Positions 34,760 through 46,699 of a stretch of DNA of 64,000 bases are shown piece after piece. The stretch is from Buxus sempervirens (taxonomy: Eukaryota; Streptophyta; Magnoliopsida; Buxales; Buxaceae). The stretch spans positions 27,600,036-27,664,035 of the forward strand of contig OX387194.1 of NCBI GenBank assembly GCA_947561395.2. Reading direction: 5' to 3'. The notes under the pieces are model-generated. The model was not told the DNA's origin and ran no database searches. It saw only the letters and a program-made list of their open reading frames with translations. Position numbers and translations under genes: made by a program. Each line of letters opens with the position of its first letter. Position 1 is the stretch's first letter.

Positions 34760-34870
34760 GCAAATATTCGGCTATTTCGGAAGAAGTTGTTGGCCGGCCT
34801 TTTGCTTAAACCAGAAAACAAGTTGAAGGAACAGATGTTGGCCCACGTGCTCCCTTCTTCACGTGACTAA

Positions 34871-35427
34871 GGTACATCTCATTTGCTATTCAATATTGAT
34901 TGATCCCTTTCAAATTATATGTGCAATCTGAAGAATTTATGGGATAATATGCTAGAAGAATTTATCTATCAATGACAAATGCTATAAGATTTTAGGTTTG
35001 TGTTCTTTTAACTTTCTCTTTCTTTGTAGCTTGTGTTGTATTAATTCTAATTATTGAATCTAATTTCTGCTGATGCTTCTACTTTTTCTGCCTTTTTAAT
35101 TCATATTTTTGTGCCACATTCATTCTAAAAAATTAATTAATCATTCAATATATAGTGGTATGCATGAAACAAGAACTTTGCATTGTTTGACATAGACTCC
35201 TGTCAGTGGAATAATCAATGTTTTATTTTCTTTCTAAAAAATTTGAGTGTTAGGTTAAGTCATAACTTGTTGGAATGAGACACCCCCCACGAGCCCCCAC
35301 CCCCACCAAAAGAAAATTAAATTCTAGTTTCTATTCCCTATTTCAGTTTATCCTGGAAAAACAGAAGTGCAACAGCTTCTATTTTATCAAGCTTTTGAAT
35401 TTTGTATCTGGTGGATACCAAACAACT
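34871..35427 (+). other. 3' flank of the Ulp1-like locus
   Basis: AT-rich sequence with T-rich runs follows the stop codon at 34868-34870 and extends to the next element at 35433. It is plausible as a 3' UTR or intergenic sequence. No other gene, repeat or RNA is seen. Confidence 0.4.
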
Positions 35428-35867
35428 AGTAATGTAACGACTCGGAATCAGGTCTGCCCATCCAAGGCAGTCAAATGTCCCCGGTCGTCACGGGTAGGTC
35501 TCTCGACCTAATTAAAACACGGTTAATTTAAAACTTTTCCTAATACAAGTAAAATTGATGGAACAATTTATACATGTGCATATCAAAAGTGTATATATAA
35601 AAATAACAAGTCCTGAGATCGACTTACAAAGTGAATTACATAACTAGTTGGATATTACAAAATGATGGGTAACTAATCACTCATCTCAGTTACAAGGTTC
35701 TACAATCCAAAATGCCTAACTACCAAGTAGTTGGAATACAACTCTAGGTAGGACGGTAATAATCTTTCTCTCTATACCCTGATGCTTTCTCCTTTCCTTT
35801 ATCTCCAATCCAGTCCTTCTCACCGGAAGTCGACAGCTCTAAAAACAAAACCGATAAAACAACTTAT

Positions 35868-35881
35868 GAGACGAATGTCTC
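35868..35881 (-). promoter_or_regulatory. Acceptor-side hairpin, compensated variant
   Basis: GAGAC-GAAT-GTCTC is a 5-bp perfect stem. The common form in other copies is GAGATA/TATCTC; here a T-A pair is replaced by C-G on both sides. The copy at 50681-50694 has the same GAGAC/GTCTC stem. Confidence 0.6.
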
Positions 35882-36120
35882 AATAAGCAACACATGCATG
35901 CTTCGAGAAGACACAGTTCATGCTAATATCATTCGGAATAAATCATGACATGTGGGTAGTTGAAATGATAGTTAAATCATCGTCAATTCAATATAACACA
36001 AGTGGTGTAGTTTCGTGCTTACATGTACAAGTCAAAAAATAAAGAAATAATCACACATCACGTCTTATCAATTTGTTATCTAGGTGGTTTAATACATATT
36101 GCACATGACCCTATCTAACT

Positions 36121-36530
36121 CCACCGATTCCTCATGGTGAGCTAGGCATCCAACACCGATTCCACTTAGTGTTAGGCATCCATACGCTGATTCCCTTTGA
36201 CGTAGGGCATCCATGCTGATTCCCCGTAGTTATGGGCATCGGCCACTGATGTTCCTTGGTGCCGGGATGATACAAGATGATACAATACAACAATAGTAAC
36301 TTGGTTATGGTATTATATACAAACACACCTACATAAGATTTATGGATCCATAACTTAAGGTTGTTTATTATGCAATTATAATTTCAAAGGGTAGCTCATA
36401 GCCTTGCCCTTATCAACTCGGGCCAATGCCCTTTCACATTATCTCATGGAACCGGGCCACTGCACTCCATATATATGTCAAATAATAGGCCAATGCCCTT
36501 CATACCATGTTTAACAATTGGGCCAATGCG
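36121..36530 (-). repeat. Hairpin arrays (TGATTCC loop; GGGCCAATGCCC units)
   Basis: In the first part the loop yGATTCC is shared by units with unrelated stems: AACAC/GTGTT (36152-36173), TACG/CGTA (36183-36204) and CCAT/ATGG (36211-36235); a related unit has CGGC/GCCG (36240-36264). The second part (36395-36530) has spaced GGGCCAATGCCC-type palindromes. The GGGC..GCCC type also occurs in the plus element at 45391. Confidence 0.8.
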
Positions 36531-36850
36531 CTTCATAATATATCACATGCTATAACAATAACCAATAGCAACAAACATGTTCATGGTGTTAAATCATGCA
36601 TTTTCACACATTACTTGGGCAACCCAGGCCCAAACTCATTAGAAACATTCACAACTGTATTTTGGCTTTGGTTTTCTACTTCCAAGGGTCATTTGGAAGA
36701 TGCCCCAAGTGGTAGAATTAAAATATACCATTCCTATAGAAATATGGAACAGAAATTCTATATGAAACTTAGTTCAGTAGAACGTACCCAAACTCTTGGT
36801 TAATTGGAATTTTGAGGTAATTCTAGTGGGAACACTTCCTAGACACCTAA

Positions 36851-39215
36851 TGTAAAACCCCTACTTTTTTAATATAGTAATATAATAAATAAATCTAATT
36901 ATTGGATAATAAGTAAGATAAACATGAAAAATACAAGGAATAAAGAATTAATCCAAGTATTGGAGGATTAGCAACATGTTCTAAGTATGTATATATTAGA
37001 AATTAAATAAATAATCGTAATTACGGATTATTAGGAATTGGAATAGTAATTTAAATTAATCGGAAGATTAATTAAAGATTTGACTGTAATTAATAGTAAT
37101 AGGAAAAGTGAAGAATTAATTTAGAATAATTGGGAAAGTAAGTTAAATATGAAGTTTGGGAAAGGTAGGTATTAATCCAAGTGTGTATTATAGCCAAGAA
37201 TACTATAGATAATATATTTGGAAATTTTAGAAGAAATCTAATGGGTAGTTATGAAATTATCAAGAGAAGGGTATTTTGGTCAATTCTTACTAATTATTGG
37301 TAAATAATTAAATAGACTAATTAAATTATTATTAGACTTGAGAAATTATGTTAGACCTAAGTTGGGTTAAAATTGCTTATTAATAATGATATTTATAGCT
37401 TAGTAAGTGGGAAAAGGGCATATTAGTAATTATAGTTGATTAGAAGCCTTAAGTTGAGGAAAATAGGAGTTTATGGGTGTTTTGGTAATATTTAAAAATA
37501 GGGGAAATAATTAGCACGAAAATAGATTAAATTAGGAGCTTCTTTTGTATGAGATATTTAAAAGGGGAATTAGAAATGAGAGATAAGATAAGGAAGTTTT
37601 CCAAATAAAATTAGGAATCCTAATTAGAAAGTTTCTTAAACCAATTAGGACTTATATTTGGGTGAACCTATAAATGGAAGGCTTTAGGGAAGATTTGGGG
37701 TTTCCTACTAATTGAAAAGTGAGGAGAAAGGAAGAAAAAATTTGTGCTCATAAAGGGAGGAAAATATAGAGAGAGAAAGGAGAGAAAGTAAGACACTTTT
37801 TAGAGAAAAGAGGAGTTGCAGAGATGTCCGACCAGCAAACTTCGAACAACGATCTACAGAGATCCAACTATTGGATTGGCCTCAAATTTGGAGGTTTTAT
37901 TCTAGGCTAGTGGTTCTTCAATCTGAACAGTGGAGATTTGATTTGGAGATCCTTGAGCTGTGCGAAAATTTCAGAAAATCGGCTACACCTTGAGGTTATT
38001 GGAAGAGAAGATATTTCACATTCTTGAGGCAAGTAGTAACACCCCGTTTTGTTTAATCATTGCATGATTTTAGGTTTAAACATTTGGGTTTGATTTGGAA
38101 TTAATATATGATGATTTGAGATATCAAACCATATATTTTATACAGTAGATTTCGTGGGTATGAATGATCTTAGACTGGGTTTATGAAATCTGTTAAGTAT
38201 GCTTTCTAGGGTTTTGATTTAGATCGGTATTTTGATTTGTTTTGAATGATTTAATAGGATTTATAGATGATATTAGATGTGCTAGAAGTGATTTGTTCTT
38301 GACTCGTAGGACTTCAATTTGAACGGTGGAGATTTGATTTGGAGATGCCTAGAGTGGTGCAAAAATTTCAGAAAGTTGGTGAGAAATTTGGTTTCTTGGA
38401 AGAAAGATTTTACATGTTAAGGCAAGTAGCAAACACATAGAAAACTGGAGGAATTGCATGATTTTCGTTTATTTATTAAGGATGATTTGGATACATATTG
38501 TGAGATGATTTAGAAGCAAACCATGTTAGTTTATTCAAGGATTTCATAGGTTTTATGTTTATGTTTTGGTTTTCTCAAAAACTGTTAAAGTGTGTTTATA
38601 TGATTGGTTTTGATTTGATTTGATTTATAAATGAAGTTTTCTTTTGTTTAAACTGATCTAACATATCTAGAGTTGGTTTATAATGTTTTTGAAGTGGTTT
38701 GAAGAGCTGGTTTGGTGTTATTTGATTTTAGTATGAAATTTCGCAAAGTTCGGAAAAATCAGGTTTTTGCAAGTTTGAACGGTCGCCTACTATCACGCTC
38801 GAGCGCCCTGTTAGGCGTTGAGCTGATTGCTAGGGCACTCGAGTGCCATTGAAGGTGCCACGCTTGTGTTTTTTTTTTAATTTTCAAAACCCGAAAGTTG
38901 ATAGATTTTGATAAACCGTACGTCCGAGTGGTCACTCGAGCGCCTTCTTGAGCGACCAACCTTTTCAAACTTGTTTTCAACGGACGCCCACACGAGCGCC
39001 CTTGAAAGAATTTCTGATATTTTGGAAAATGCCTAGTTTTACACTATAAAAATGTTTTTATTGATTTCCAACTTATGTACCAACAAGATTTAAGTGTTTT
39101 GAGATTGTGTGCATTTGCCGCTGATTAAATTGAATTTTTATAAAGATTTTGGGTACGTTCTACTAAAACAGCTTTTATTTGAGTTTATTGTTCCAAATTT
39201 TTTAACAATTTGAAA
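36851..39215 (+). mobile_element. Family A element, 3'-truncated, with duplicated exon-1/donor segment
   Basis: It starts TGTAAAACCCC at 36851 (flank CCTAA, 36846-36850). The exon-1-like end is present twice: 37917-38045 and 38308-38435 share GGTGGAGATTTGATTTGGAGAT-like sequence and both end in a GC-type donor (GAG|GCAAGTAGTAAC at 38029, AAG|GCAAGTAGCAAAC at 38422). A CTCGAGCGCC-type cluster follows at 38780-38995. Similarity to other copies stops near 39215, before the array and acceptor. Confidence 0.75.
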
Positions 39216-39979
39216 TTGAAAAACGTTTCAAATTTTTTTTGTGTTTTTAAAAAATAGTTTAAGAAAAACCTGGTTAATAATATTTAAGTCAAAGTCAATT
39301 GTAATTTTGAATATCTAATAAAATGTGTTTGTTAATGTTTGATTAGGATTGTTTTTCATCCACTATATCCATCAAATCAGTTCTGGGATCTGATAACCCA
39401 AACGATAAGTTTTTTATCTTTGAAAATTTCCTAGTCTAGGTTTGGAGCCCTTAATTCTAATCAATCTTCCAATTTCAAATTAAGCATGCCCCCTTCGTGA
39501 AAAAAGCCCATTAATCTTGAAAGAAGCATTATCAAAAAATCCCAGTCAGGAGTTCCTAGTCTAGGTTGTTGTTGTGACTGGTTTGGCCTTCAGGGTGGAG
39601 TGGGGTACCCCAACCCATAAAAAAAAAGGAAGTCTTCTAGTATCCAAATTTTAGTCCATTGGGATAAAAAAGCTTTGTCCTTGAAGTTTACCGTTTCCAT
39701 TTCACATTTGAGAGTGATAATTAGGCTGGGTGTAGCCAGCCAAGTCAGAAATAATGAAAATTGTGGTATGGAATTGTCGGGGTCTAGGCTGGGCCTTGGT
39801 AAGAATGCATTTTGTGTAATCTCATACGCATGAACATGCCATACATTGTGTTACTTTCAAAGACTTTAATGAATGACAAGAACACTGAAAAGAGAATAAA
39901 GAAAATGGTATTCTGTAACTTCTAGTGGAGTGCAGCGAAGGAAGGAGTTGAAGGATTCTGGGTGCTATGATACACTAGG
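39216..39979 (+). mobile_element. LINE 5' region and start of ORF2 endonuclease
   Basis: The 5' boundary is uncertain. From 39754 the frame reads MKIVVWNCRGLGWA, the start of the L1-type AP endonuclease (WNCRG with the catalytic Asn), and a shifted frame continues with LLSKTLMNDKNTEKRIKKMV up to the insertion at 39979. The part at 39370-39750 looks like the end of ORF1 or the inter-ORF spacer. This is the first of three pieces of one LINE (39754-55401). Confidence 0.8.
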
Positions 39980-42291
39980 TGTAACGCCCCGAACCCGGGT
40001 CAATGCAAACCGGCACCCGACCCGAACTCGGTTCGCTACTGTAACAACCCGAATTTAGTTCAACAACCAAATCCGAGGTGTTACTGGCCCATATCAAATA
40101 CATCATCAATAATATACCAAACCAAAGAATTAAAATCCATTCAACTTATTATACTATCAGAGTTGCGGAAACAAGTATGTGCGGAAGTGTAGTTTAAAAT
40201 CCTCAAATAACATATAGTTTGATCATCAATCATTAATATCAAAGTCTGGTAAAATAAACTGGTTACTATCTCTCTCTCATCTCTCTAATACATCAAATCC
40301 AAATGAATAATAATAATCTAATCAAAAGGGCTAAGTCTATGTCATTCATCCACCTCAAACTAGATCCGGATAATAGTAATCCTCCGGTGTATACTCAGCT
40401 ATCTCTCCCTGGAAATCACTAAGATCCCCCTCTCGCGTATCAGCTGAAAAATGAAATAAAAGTAGGGTGAGATACGAATATCCTAGTAGGTAACACATGC
40501 ATGGTTAAACAGTTCATATAAGTAAAGTAACAGTTCATGTACGATTAAGCAATATCGACTAATCAGGCCCGTATAATCATTCATGAATACAAAACAGTTT
40601 GATAAACAGTTCTAAAAATGAATTTCAGCAAGTTTTAATATAAGAATCCAATATCAAGATCAATAACATGATTCACACTTCGCTAGGATGCATTAAGCAG
40701 TAACATCCGATCAATATCCCAATCACATGCCTCCAGCATGTATTCAATAATAATATCAAGTGTTGTGATTTCAGTGTCAATGTAGGACTCACAAAGATAG
40801 ATAAACCTTTTGAGATGATTCTCAACCAATTGCTATACCACCGTGCGACTTAGGAGCAATGCTACTAATGATACTCAAGTCCCATGCAGCGCAGCTTAGA
40901 CAAGAGCCGTAGTCACTGACTTATTGCACACGTACCCATCAGAGTTGGCATGTACCACCAGCATGCAGCACCAGAATCAATACATGGAGATGGTCGCTTA
41001 TCCACATGTATAGGGAATCACCAGCGGCTCACCGGGGTGTCCCTCCAAACATAGGACCTTCCCAGACAAACTAACTTGCAAAGGAAGTGCGTCACATATA
41101 GGAGTAACTCAACCCAAATGACATATCCCTCAGCTATCTAGCTACAACTATGGATCCATAACCAGCTATGCCCACTAGACTCCAAAATTCCCTAAAATAT
41201 AATATTTCTATAAGGGTTGGTGCCTAGCGGCATATAAAGGTTAAATCTGTCAATTTACTTCAATATTCGGTCATCTGAATTTTGAATTCTCTTTATAAAA
41301 TTTTCTAACTTATAGTGTCATTTAGAAGATGTTCTAGTAATTAAATACAAGTTAGGTTTTCCAAAAACTAGGTTTCTCCATTTCTTTCAAAGTTTGGCAA
41401 CTAATGTCCTAAATACCTTCCTAATTTATTTTTCTGTAAAACAGGGAATTAGATAGTTTATTTTGGTCTTAAAACATCTTATTTAATCATTAAAATTGTC
41501 TAAAAATAGTTTGGAATTGAATCAGGGTGTAAAATTATGAAAATTTGCAAAATTTGAACAGAGCGCCTAGGATCGCTCAGGATCGCCCTGGCGGTCTGTG
41601 GTCGGCGGTAGTTTAAAATCAAACGCCGACGATACGTCTTCAAGCGGTCGACGGCGGTCTGAAATTTAATGCGAGCGCCTAAGATCGCTGACGGTCGCCG
41701 AGCACAGTCGAGGTCGGCGGTCGTTCGAAAAAGATCGGAATCAGTTACAAAACATGATTTTTCTCGTCTAAACTCATTCTAACATATATATAACATGATT
41801 ATCAACATATATACATCATTATATCTCATAAAAACATACTTTTGTCGATTAATCACATGTAAAGCCAAAAACGAAGGAAAACGGTGTCACCTACCTCTTG
41901 AACGAATGTTCCTCTTCCTCTCTTCTTTCAACAACGATTCTCTATCACCCAGCAACACTCTGGACGACGAAGAACTCAAAAACCCAAGCTTTTCTTCTCC
42001 CTCTTCTTCTTCTTCTCCTTCGGTTACTCGTTCGCTCAAGGCTGTCACTTGCGGCTATTCAATACGAGCGAGAATACGAAGTATAAATTTAGGTTATTAA
42101 ACTAATACTTATACTCACTTATTCCATGTATCTCACATACACCAAACTCCATACACACGCCCAATCAGAATACATACCTCGATATCTTATACACACGCCC
42201 TACAATAATAAATTATTTCTATCAATTATAACTCTCACTAATATTATTTATTAATTTAATTTATTATTTAAGGAAAATTCGGGGTTTTACA
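39980..42291 (-). mobile_element. Family A solo-LTR-like element with TSD CTAGG
   Basis: A complete 2312-bp minus element, TGTAACGCCCC at 39980 to GGGGTTTTACA at 42291, flanked by CTAGG (39975-39979, 42292-42296). Its TGTAACGCCCC end is followed 57-60 bp later by a second TGTAACAACCCG end-like copy (about 40039). On its strand it has a donor AGAG|GTAGGTGACACCG (about 41896), a GCGCCTAGGATCGC-type cluster (41560-41730), and the hairpin AGGATATTCGTATCTC (40484-40469). Confidence 0.95.
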
Positions 42292-42848
42292 CTAGGGGGT
42301 GCCCCCTTGGTGTATCCATATGAGCATTAGACCAAAGTTCGGGGAGAATTTTGAGTTATCATTCATGCATGCCAGCTCCCAAATTCACTTCCAGGCTCAG
42401 CAATGGGAGTGTTTGAAAAGAATGGCATATAATAGCTACTACCCTTGGAGCACTATTGGGGACTTCAATGTTGTTCTGTACCACCATGAGTAAAGGGGAG
42501 GCAATCATCTTCAGGTACGTAAAGTGGATCTTTTTAAAAATTTCATTGATGAATGTAATTTGATAGATCTTCCTAATAAATGTATGAAATTCACATGGGA
42601 TAAAGGTAGAATGGGAAATGGTAGAATAAGGGAAAGAATTGATCGTGCCCTTTGTAGCACCTAATGGTGCTATCTTTTCCCAAATTCTATTCTTTGGCAA
42701 GATCCTATAGTTGGTTCAGATCATTCCCTCCTCTGCCTTAACCTAAACGGTAAAAGCATAAAAAATCATAGGGTTTTCAGATTTGAAAAATTTTGGATAG
42801 ATGAGCCAAATTGTGGAAATATCATTTCTTATAGTTGGGCTATCAATT

Positions 42849-42872
42849 GGGGGGGGGGGGGGGGGGGGGGGG
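42849..42872 (+). repeat. G24 homopolymer in LINE coding sequence
   Basis: An uninterrupted run of 24 G lies inside the LINE endonuclease/linker frame. A similar tract (C15 on plus, G15 on the coding strand) lies in the other LINE relic at 13462-13476. Confidence 0.9.
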
Positions 42873-43859
42873 AGTTTGATTAACAAAATGAACCATCTAA
42901 AAGAGTGCCTAAGTAAATGAAACAAAGAAAAAGTTGCGGATGTGAATAAAAGAGTCATGGAAAGATATGAAGAGCTAAAGTTGATCTAGAAATATTTAGA
43001 GACCAATGAAAATCTTGGGACCATTCAAAAAGAGAAAAATGCTCATAAAAATTATATTGAGGCTCTTAAGGCTCAAGAAAATTTTCGGTATAAAAAATCT
43101 AGAATAAATTGGTTAATTGAAAACCAAATTTTTTCATCTATCTACAATAAATAGAAGACACAAAAACATAATTGTTTCAATTATAAATGAGAACAATGAG
43201 GAAATAGTGGAATGCAAAGAAATTGAAAGAACTTTCTTAGATTACCTCTTTGGAATTTTTATGTCTAACAATAAAGAGAAATACTTTTCTATCCTCAGTC
43301 GCATATCTAAGTCTGTTTATGATTTGGAAAACAACATACTATTGAGACATGTTACTAAGGGGGATATAATGCCCCGGTTTTAGATCAATTGTCCAACTCT
43401 GAAGTGTTAGTGTAAGTGGGCCAAAGCAACTAAAATCCAGAATAATTTAAAAATTTTATTCATGTCTTTATTAGAGTTATTATGCATAAACTTAAAATAA
43501 AATTCATTCACAATTAATCTTAACACTTACAATTACTTTTTGAACTAATAACTGGTTTACAACTATTGGCTACCCCTTTTACATACTATCCCAATGCTTG
43601 TCGACCTCACCAAGAGTACCTGAAAAATAGTGAAAGCCAGAGTGAGATATAAATCTCAACAAATAGCAAAATGCATGAAACAAAACAGTTTAATTTCTTT
43701 GTAAAAATAAAGTCATGAGGTATAACGATTAAACCGAATCACGTTAAATAATAATATTCAAAGCTTACATCAAACCAAACATGCATGTATGACATCACAG
43801 GACTCATGAACTGAAACCACTTTGACAAGTTACTTCTATACCCAAGTTCGCTACCTCAT

Positions 43860-44345
43860 GAGCTTACATGATATGGAGCCGAGATACACGGTCACCATTC
43901 ATCCACCTACAATCAATGCAGATCACGCAATCGAGATACACGACGGGCTGGTGCGTACAATCTAATCAACTGTAACTATCCAACAAATGAGAGTACCGAT
44001 TCAATCAAATATATATACACTAGATAATACACGACTAATACTAGTACATGAGAAAGTCACAAGTGAACTACAAGCATGGCCACAATATAGCTCTCATGTG
44101 TGAGTCACAAGTAAACTATAAGCATGACCAATAAAAAGCACATGTAGGCCAATGTCTCATTAAAGCGCACGGTGGTAACCCAAGAAAACCACGTTGAGAT
44201 ACACAACGGGGGATATACCAGACCAAGATACATGGTGGGTAATCCAATATAATCCGATGTTGAGATACACGGCTAATAACCATGTCGAGATACACGACGA
44301 TAAGGATTGCTACAGCACAACTAAATACAGGAAGGCCTCATCGAG
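43860..44345 (-). repeat. Hairpin array (AGATACA loop)
   Basis: Units share AGATACA with changing stems: CGTTG/CAACG (44192-44208), ACCA/TGGT (44222-44236) and GTCG/CGAC (44284-44298). Further GAGATACACG units lie at 43880, 43940 and 44340. Confidence 0.82.
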
Positions 44346-46699
44346 ATACACGAAGGGAACATAAGTGGGGGATAGGTTTAACTTACCAAGATAATTCCAT
44401 TTCACTTCCTAACTATACTATGGATCCATACTAAGCATTGCTCGCTAGGCACAACTCACAACCAAAATATTTAATAATAACTTGTCTCAAAATAAAATGT
44501 GCTCAACATTGAAATAAGTTCTCAATCAACCATAAACATTCCATCCCAAGATACATGAGAGAGGAATTTAACCACTTCGAGATACACAGAGGAAAAACAA
44601 TTATTCTGCCAATTTATCGATGAAACCATATGCAAATCTCTAGAAATACAATATTGAAAGTAGGAAATTGCTCCAACCTAGAAATAATAGAAAACACCAT
44701 TCCAAACCTTAAAACCATGTCATCTTTACCAAAATATGCCCAATTTCTTGATTAATTGCCTAAACAGTAATTTATTAATGTGAACACTCTTAATTTATTC
44801 GTACTTAAGTGTTAGTTAACTTACTAAATCAGTTTATTAAGACTTACTAAAATTCATCCCCTAGTTGGTTGTTATTCTTAATATTCTACTCAATAATGCC
44901 TAAATTTCCTCTTTAAAGAACCTAAGGTAGCAAAACTTATTAACATTGATATTTAATCCTTCCAGAGGTTATTTTAGGACTGTAATGAAGTTTAGGAATA
45001 GGCAATGTTACCCAAAACCAGATCTAAATAGGTTAAGTCCACATATTCCTCAAAACACCTCTATAAAATCCATCTTTACATTCATCGTTCCCAATTACTA
45101 TTCTTTAGTCCAAATTTAATTCCACCACTTAATACATCTCAAATTACCCTAATTACAAGTGTTACAACTTTAGAATTCCAAGAAAAATCATTAAAAATAG
45201 ATTTGGGCTCGAATTCCAAAATCTGGAAAATTCTGACAGTGGTCGCTCGGCATCGCGCTCGAGCGGCCTGTCGAGCGCCCTTTTCTGGGTTGAATTTCTT
45301 CTTAGCCGCTCGGGATAGCGCTCAAGCGGTTTCTGGGGTGTTGAGTTTTAGGTTCTATTATTTCTGTTTTAAAAACACACAGGTGAAACGTGTGAAACCC
45401 TGTTCCAATATCCCTAGCATACCCTAACCATTGAGCTTGATGTGTAGGTGAAGCTGGAGAAGCTCAAGTCTAAAGCTAGCCAAAGTGGCTAAGCTCCAGG
45501 CTGTCAGCAGCCTATTGAGGAGGAGTGGTAAACTCGTAATATTTAGTGTTTGGGAAAGTCACTTAAGTGAGCAAAACCAAAGGGAAGAGCCCCATTCGAC
45601 CAACACCCATTGTCTAAACCCTTTTTCCTCTTTTCTCTCTCCCACACTCTCATTCCTTCATCTTCTCATCACTTTTCTTCCCCATTTTCGTCCCCCATCC
45701 TATTCCAACTCATTAGAAGTGTTGTTGGCAAGCAAAAGACAAGAAGAACCCAAGAGAAGCCATTCTCGTTTGGGGTTTTTGGTGGAGATTTTCGGCGGAA
45801 TCATCCAAGAGGCAAGCAAAGTTTTGTTCGTGGCTTGAAAAGGGATCTAGGAAGCTTGCTAAAGAGTTTTCAAGAGGTAAGCAACACCACCCCAACCCTT
45901 ATTTCAAGATTTCGGCCATTTTCGTATGCTAGATGAATGTTAGGGTTGAGATGTGAAAATGAGTCCTAGGGCCAATAGGAGAGTTTTCTTTGAGGGGTTT
46001 TGTAGGTAGCAAGTTTCTACACATGCTAGGAGAGATTTCGAGCCCAAAAACACCCAGAATAATCGAGATTTGAGAAAAGCCCTAAATCCCCAAAAATAGG
46101 ATGTTGCGAGCTGCTGAGAAAAACCCAACCGCTCGAGCAATCGCTCGAGCGGTCATCAGGCTGTAGTGTTGAGTAGCTTCAGATAGAGTTTTAAGTCATG
46201 GCTGCTCGAGCGACTGTTCTAGAGAGAGGTCAAACAGAGATCCCGAGAGCAAAATTTCTAGCCGCTTGAAGCCGGTTCGAGCGACCCATCGTGCGCCCTT
46301 ACCAGAATTTCTAAAATTTACACTTTTAGTCCATATTGAACCACCTTTTATTTTTATTCAAATCCAACCTATGTATAAGTGAGAGTTAGGTGTCTAGGAG
46401 GTGTTCCAACTGGAAGTAACTCAAAAATTCCAAATATCAAAGATTTTGGGTACGTTTTCCCAAAGAGGGTCTTACCGAGAGTTTCTGTCCTAGAATACTA
46501 TGGAAATGGATAACTTGATTCCACCACCTCAAACACTTTACAATTAACCATTGGAAGTAGAAAGCAAGAACCGAGACTGAGATATACAAGTATCAAAAGA
46601 GTTGAGGCATAAGTTGCCCCAGAAGAGTCATGAAAGGCAGAGAATTCCTGAAAACCTAACCTATACCATTAACCATCAACGAGAGTACCCTACCTATGA

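Larger units (their letters stand above)
31780..34870 (+). pseudogene. Ulp1/C48-type cysteine protease fragment, split by a solo LTR
   Basis: Fragments of a SUMO-protease-like (Ulp1, MEROPS C48) catalytic domain, as found in host ULPs and in plant MULE/CACTA transposons. After an acceptor-like TTTGTCACAG, the exon from 31780 reads HWFLVLLNCKETRFEVLD, with the catalytic His in HW. A family A insertion with TSD GACGA interrupts it at 31820/34181, and the frame is continuous once the insertion is removed. The exon at 34605-34680 reads VDCGVFMLKFMEFWDG, with the catalytic Cys in DCGVF. The exon at 34760-34870 (ANIRLFRKKLLAG...) ends in TAA. A middle exon-like piece at 34411-34513 does not keep phase. 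The N-terminal part is not seen. Inactive; a transposon or old host origin cannot be separated here. Confidence 0.82.
35433..36850 (-). mobile_element. Family A element, minus strand, one half
   Basis: It starts TGTAACGACTCGG at 35433 (flank AGTAA, 35428-35432). It contains the acceptor-side hairpin GAGACGAATGTCTC (35868-35881) and two kinds of hairpin array (36121-36530), then intron-like sequence up to 36850, where a plus family A copy was inserted. The remaining half was not found in the window. Confidence 0.75.

Noticed and set aside
31780..34870. Functional host Ulp1 protease gene
   Set aside because: An exon is cut by a 2.4-kb insertion, one exon-like piece does not keep phase, and the N-terminal region is missing.
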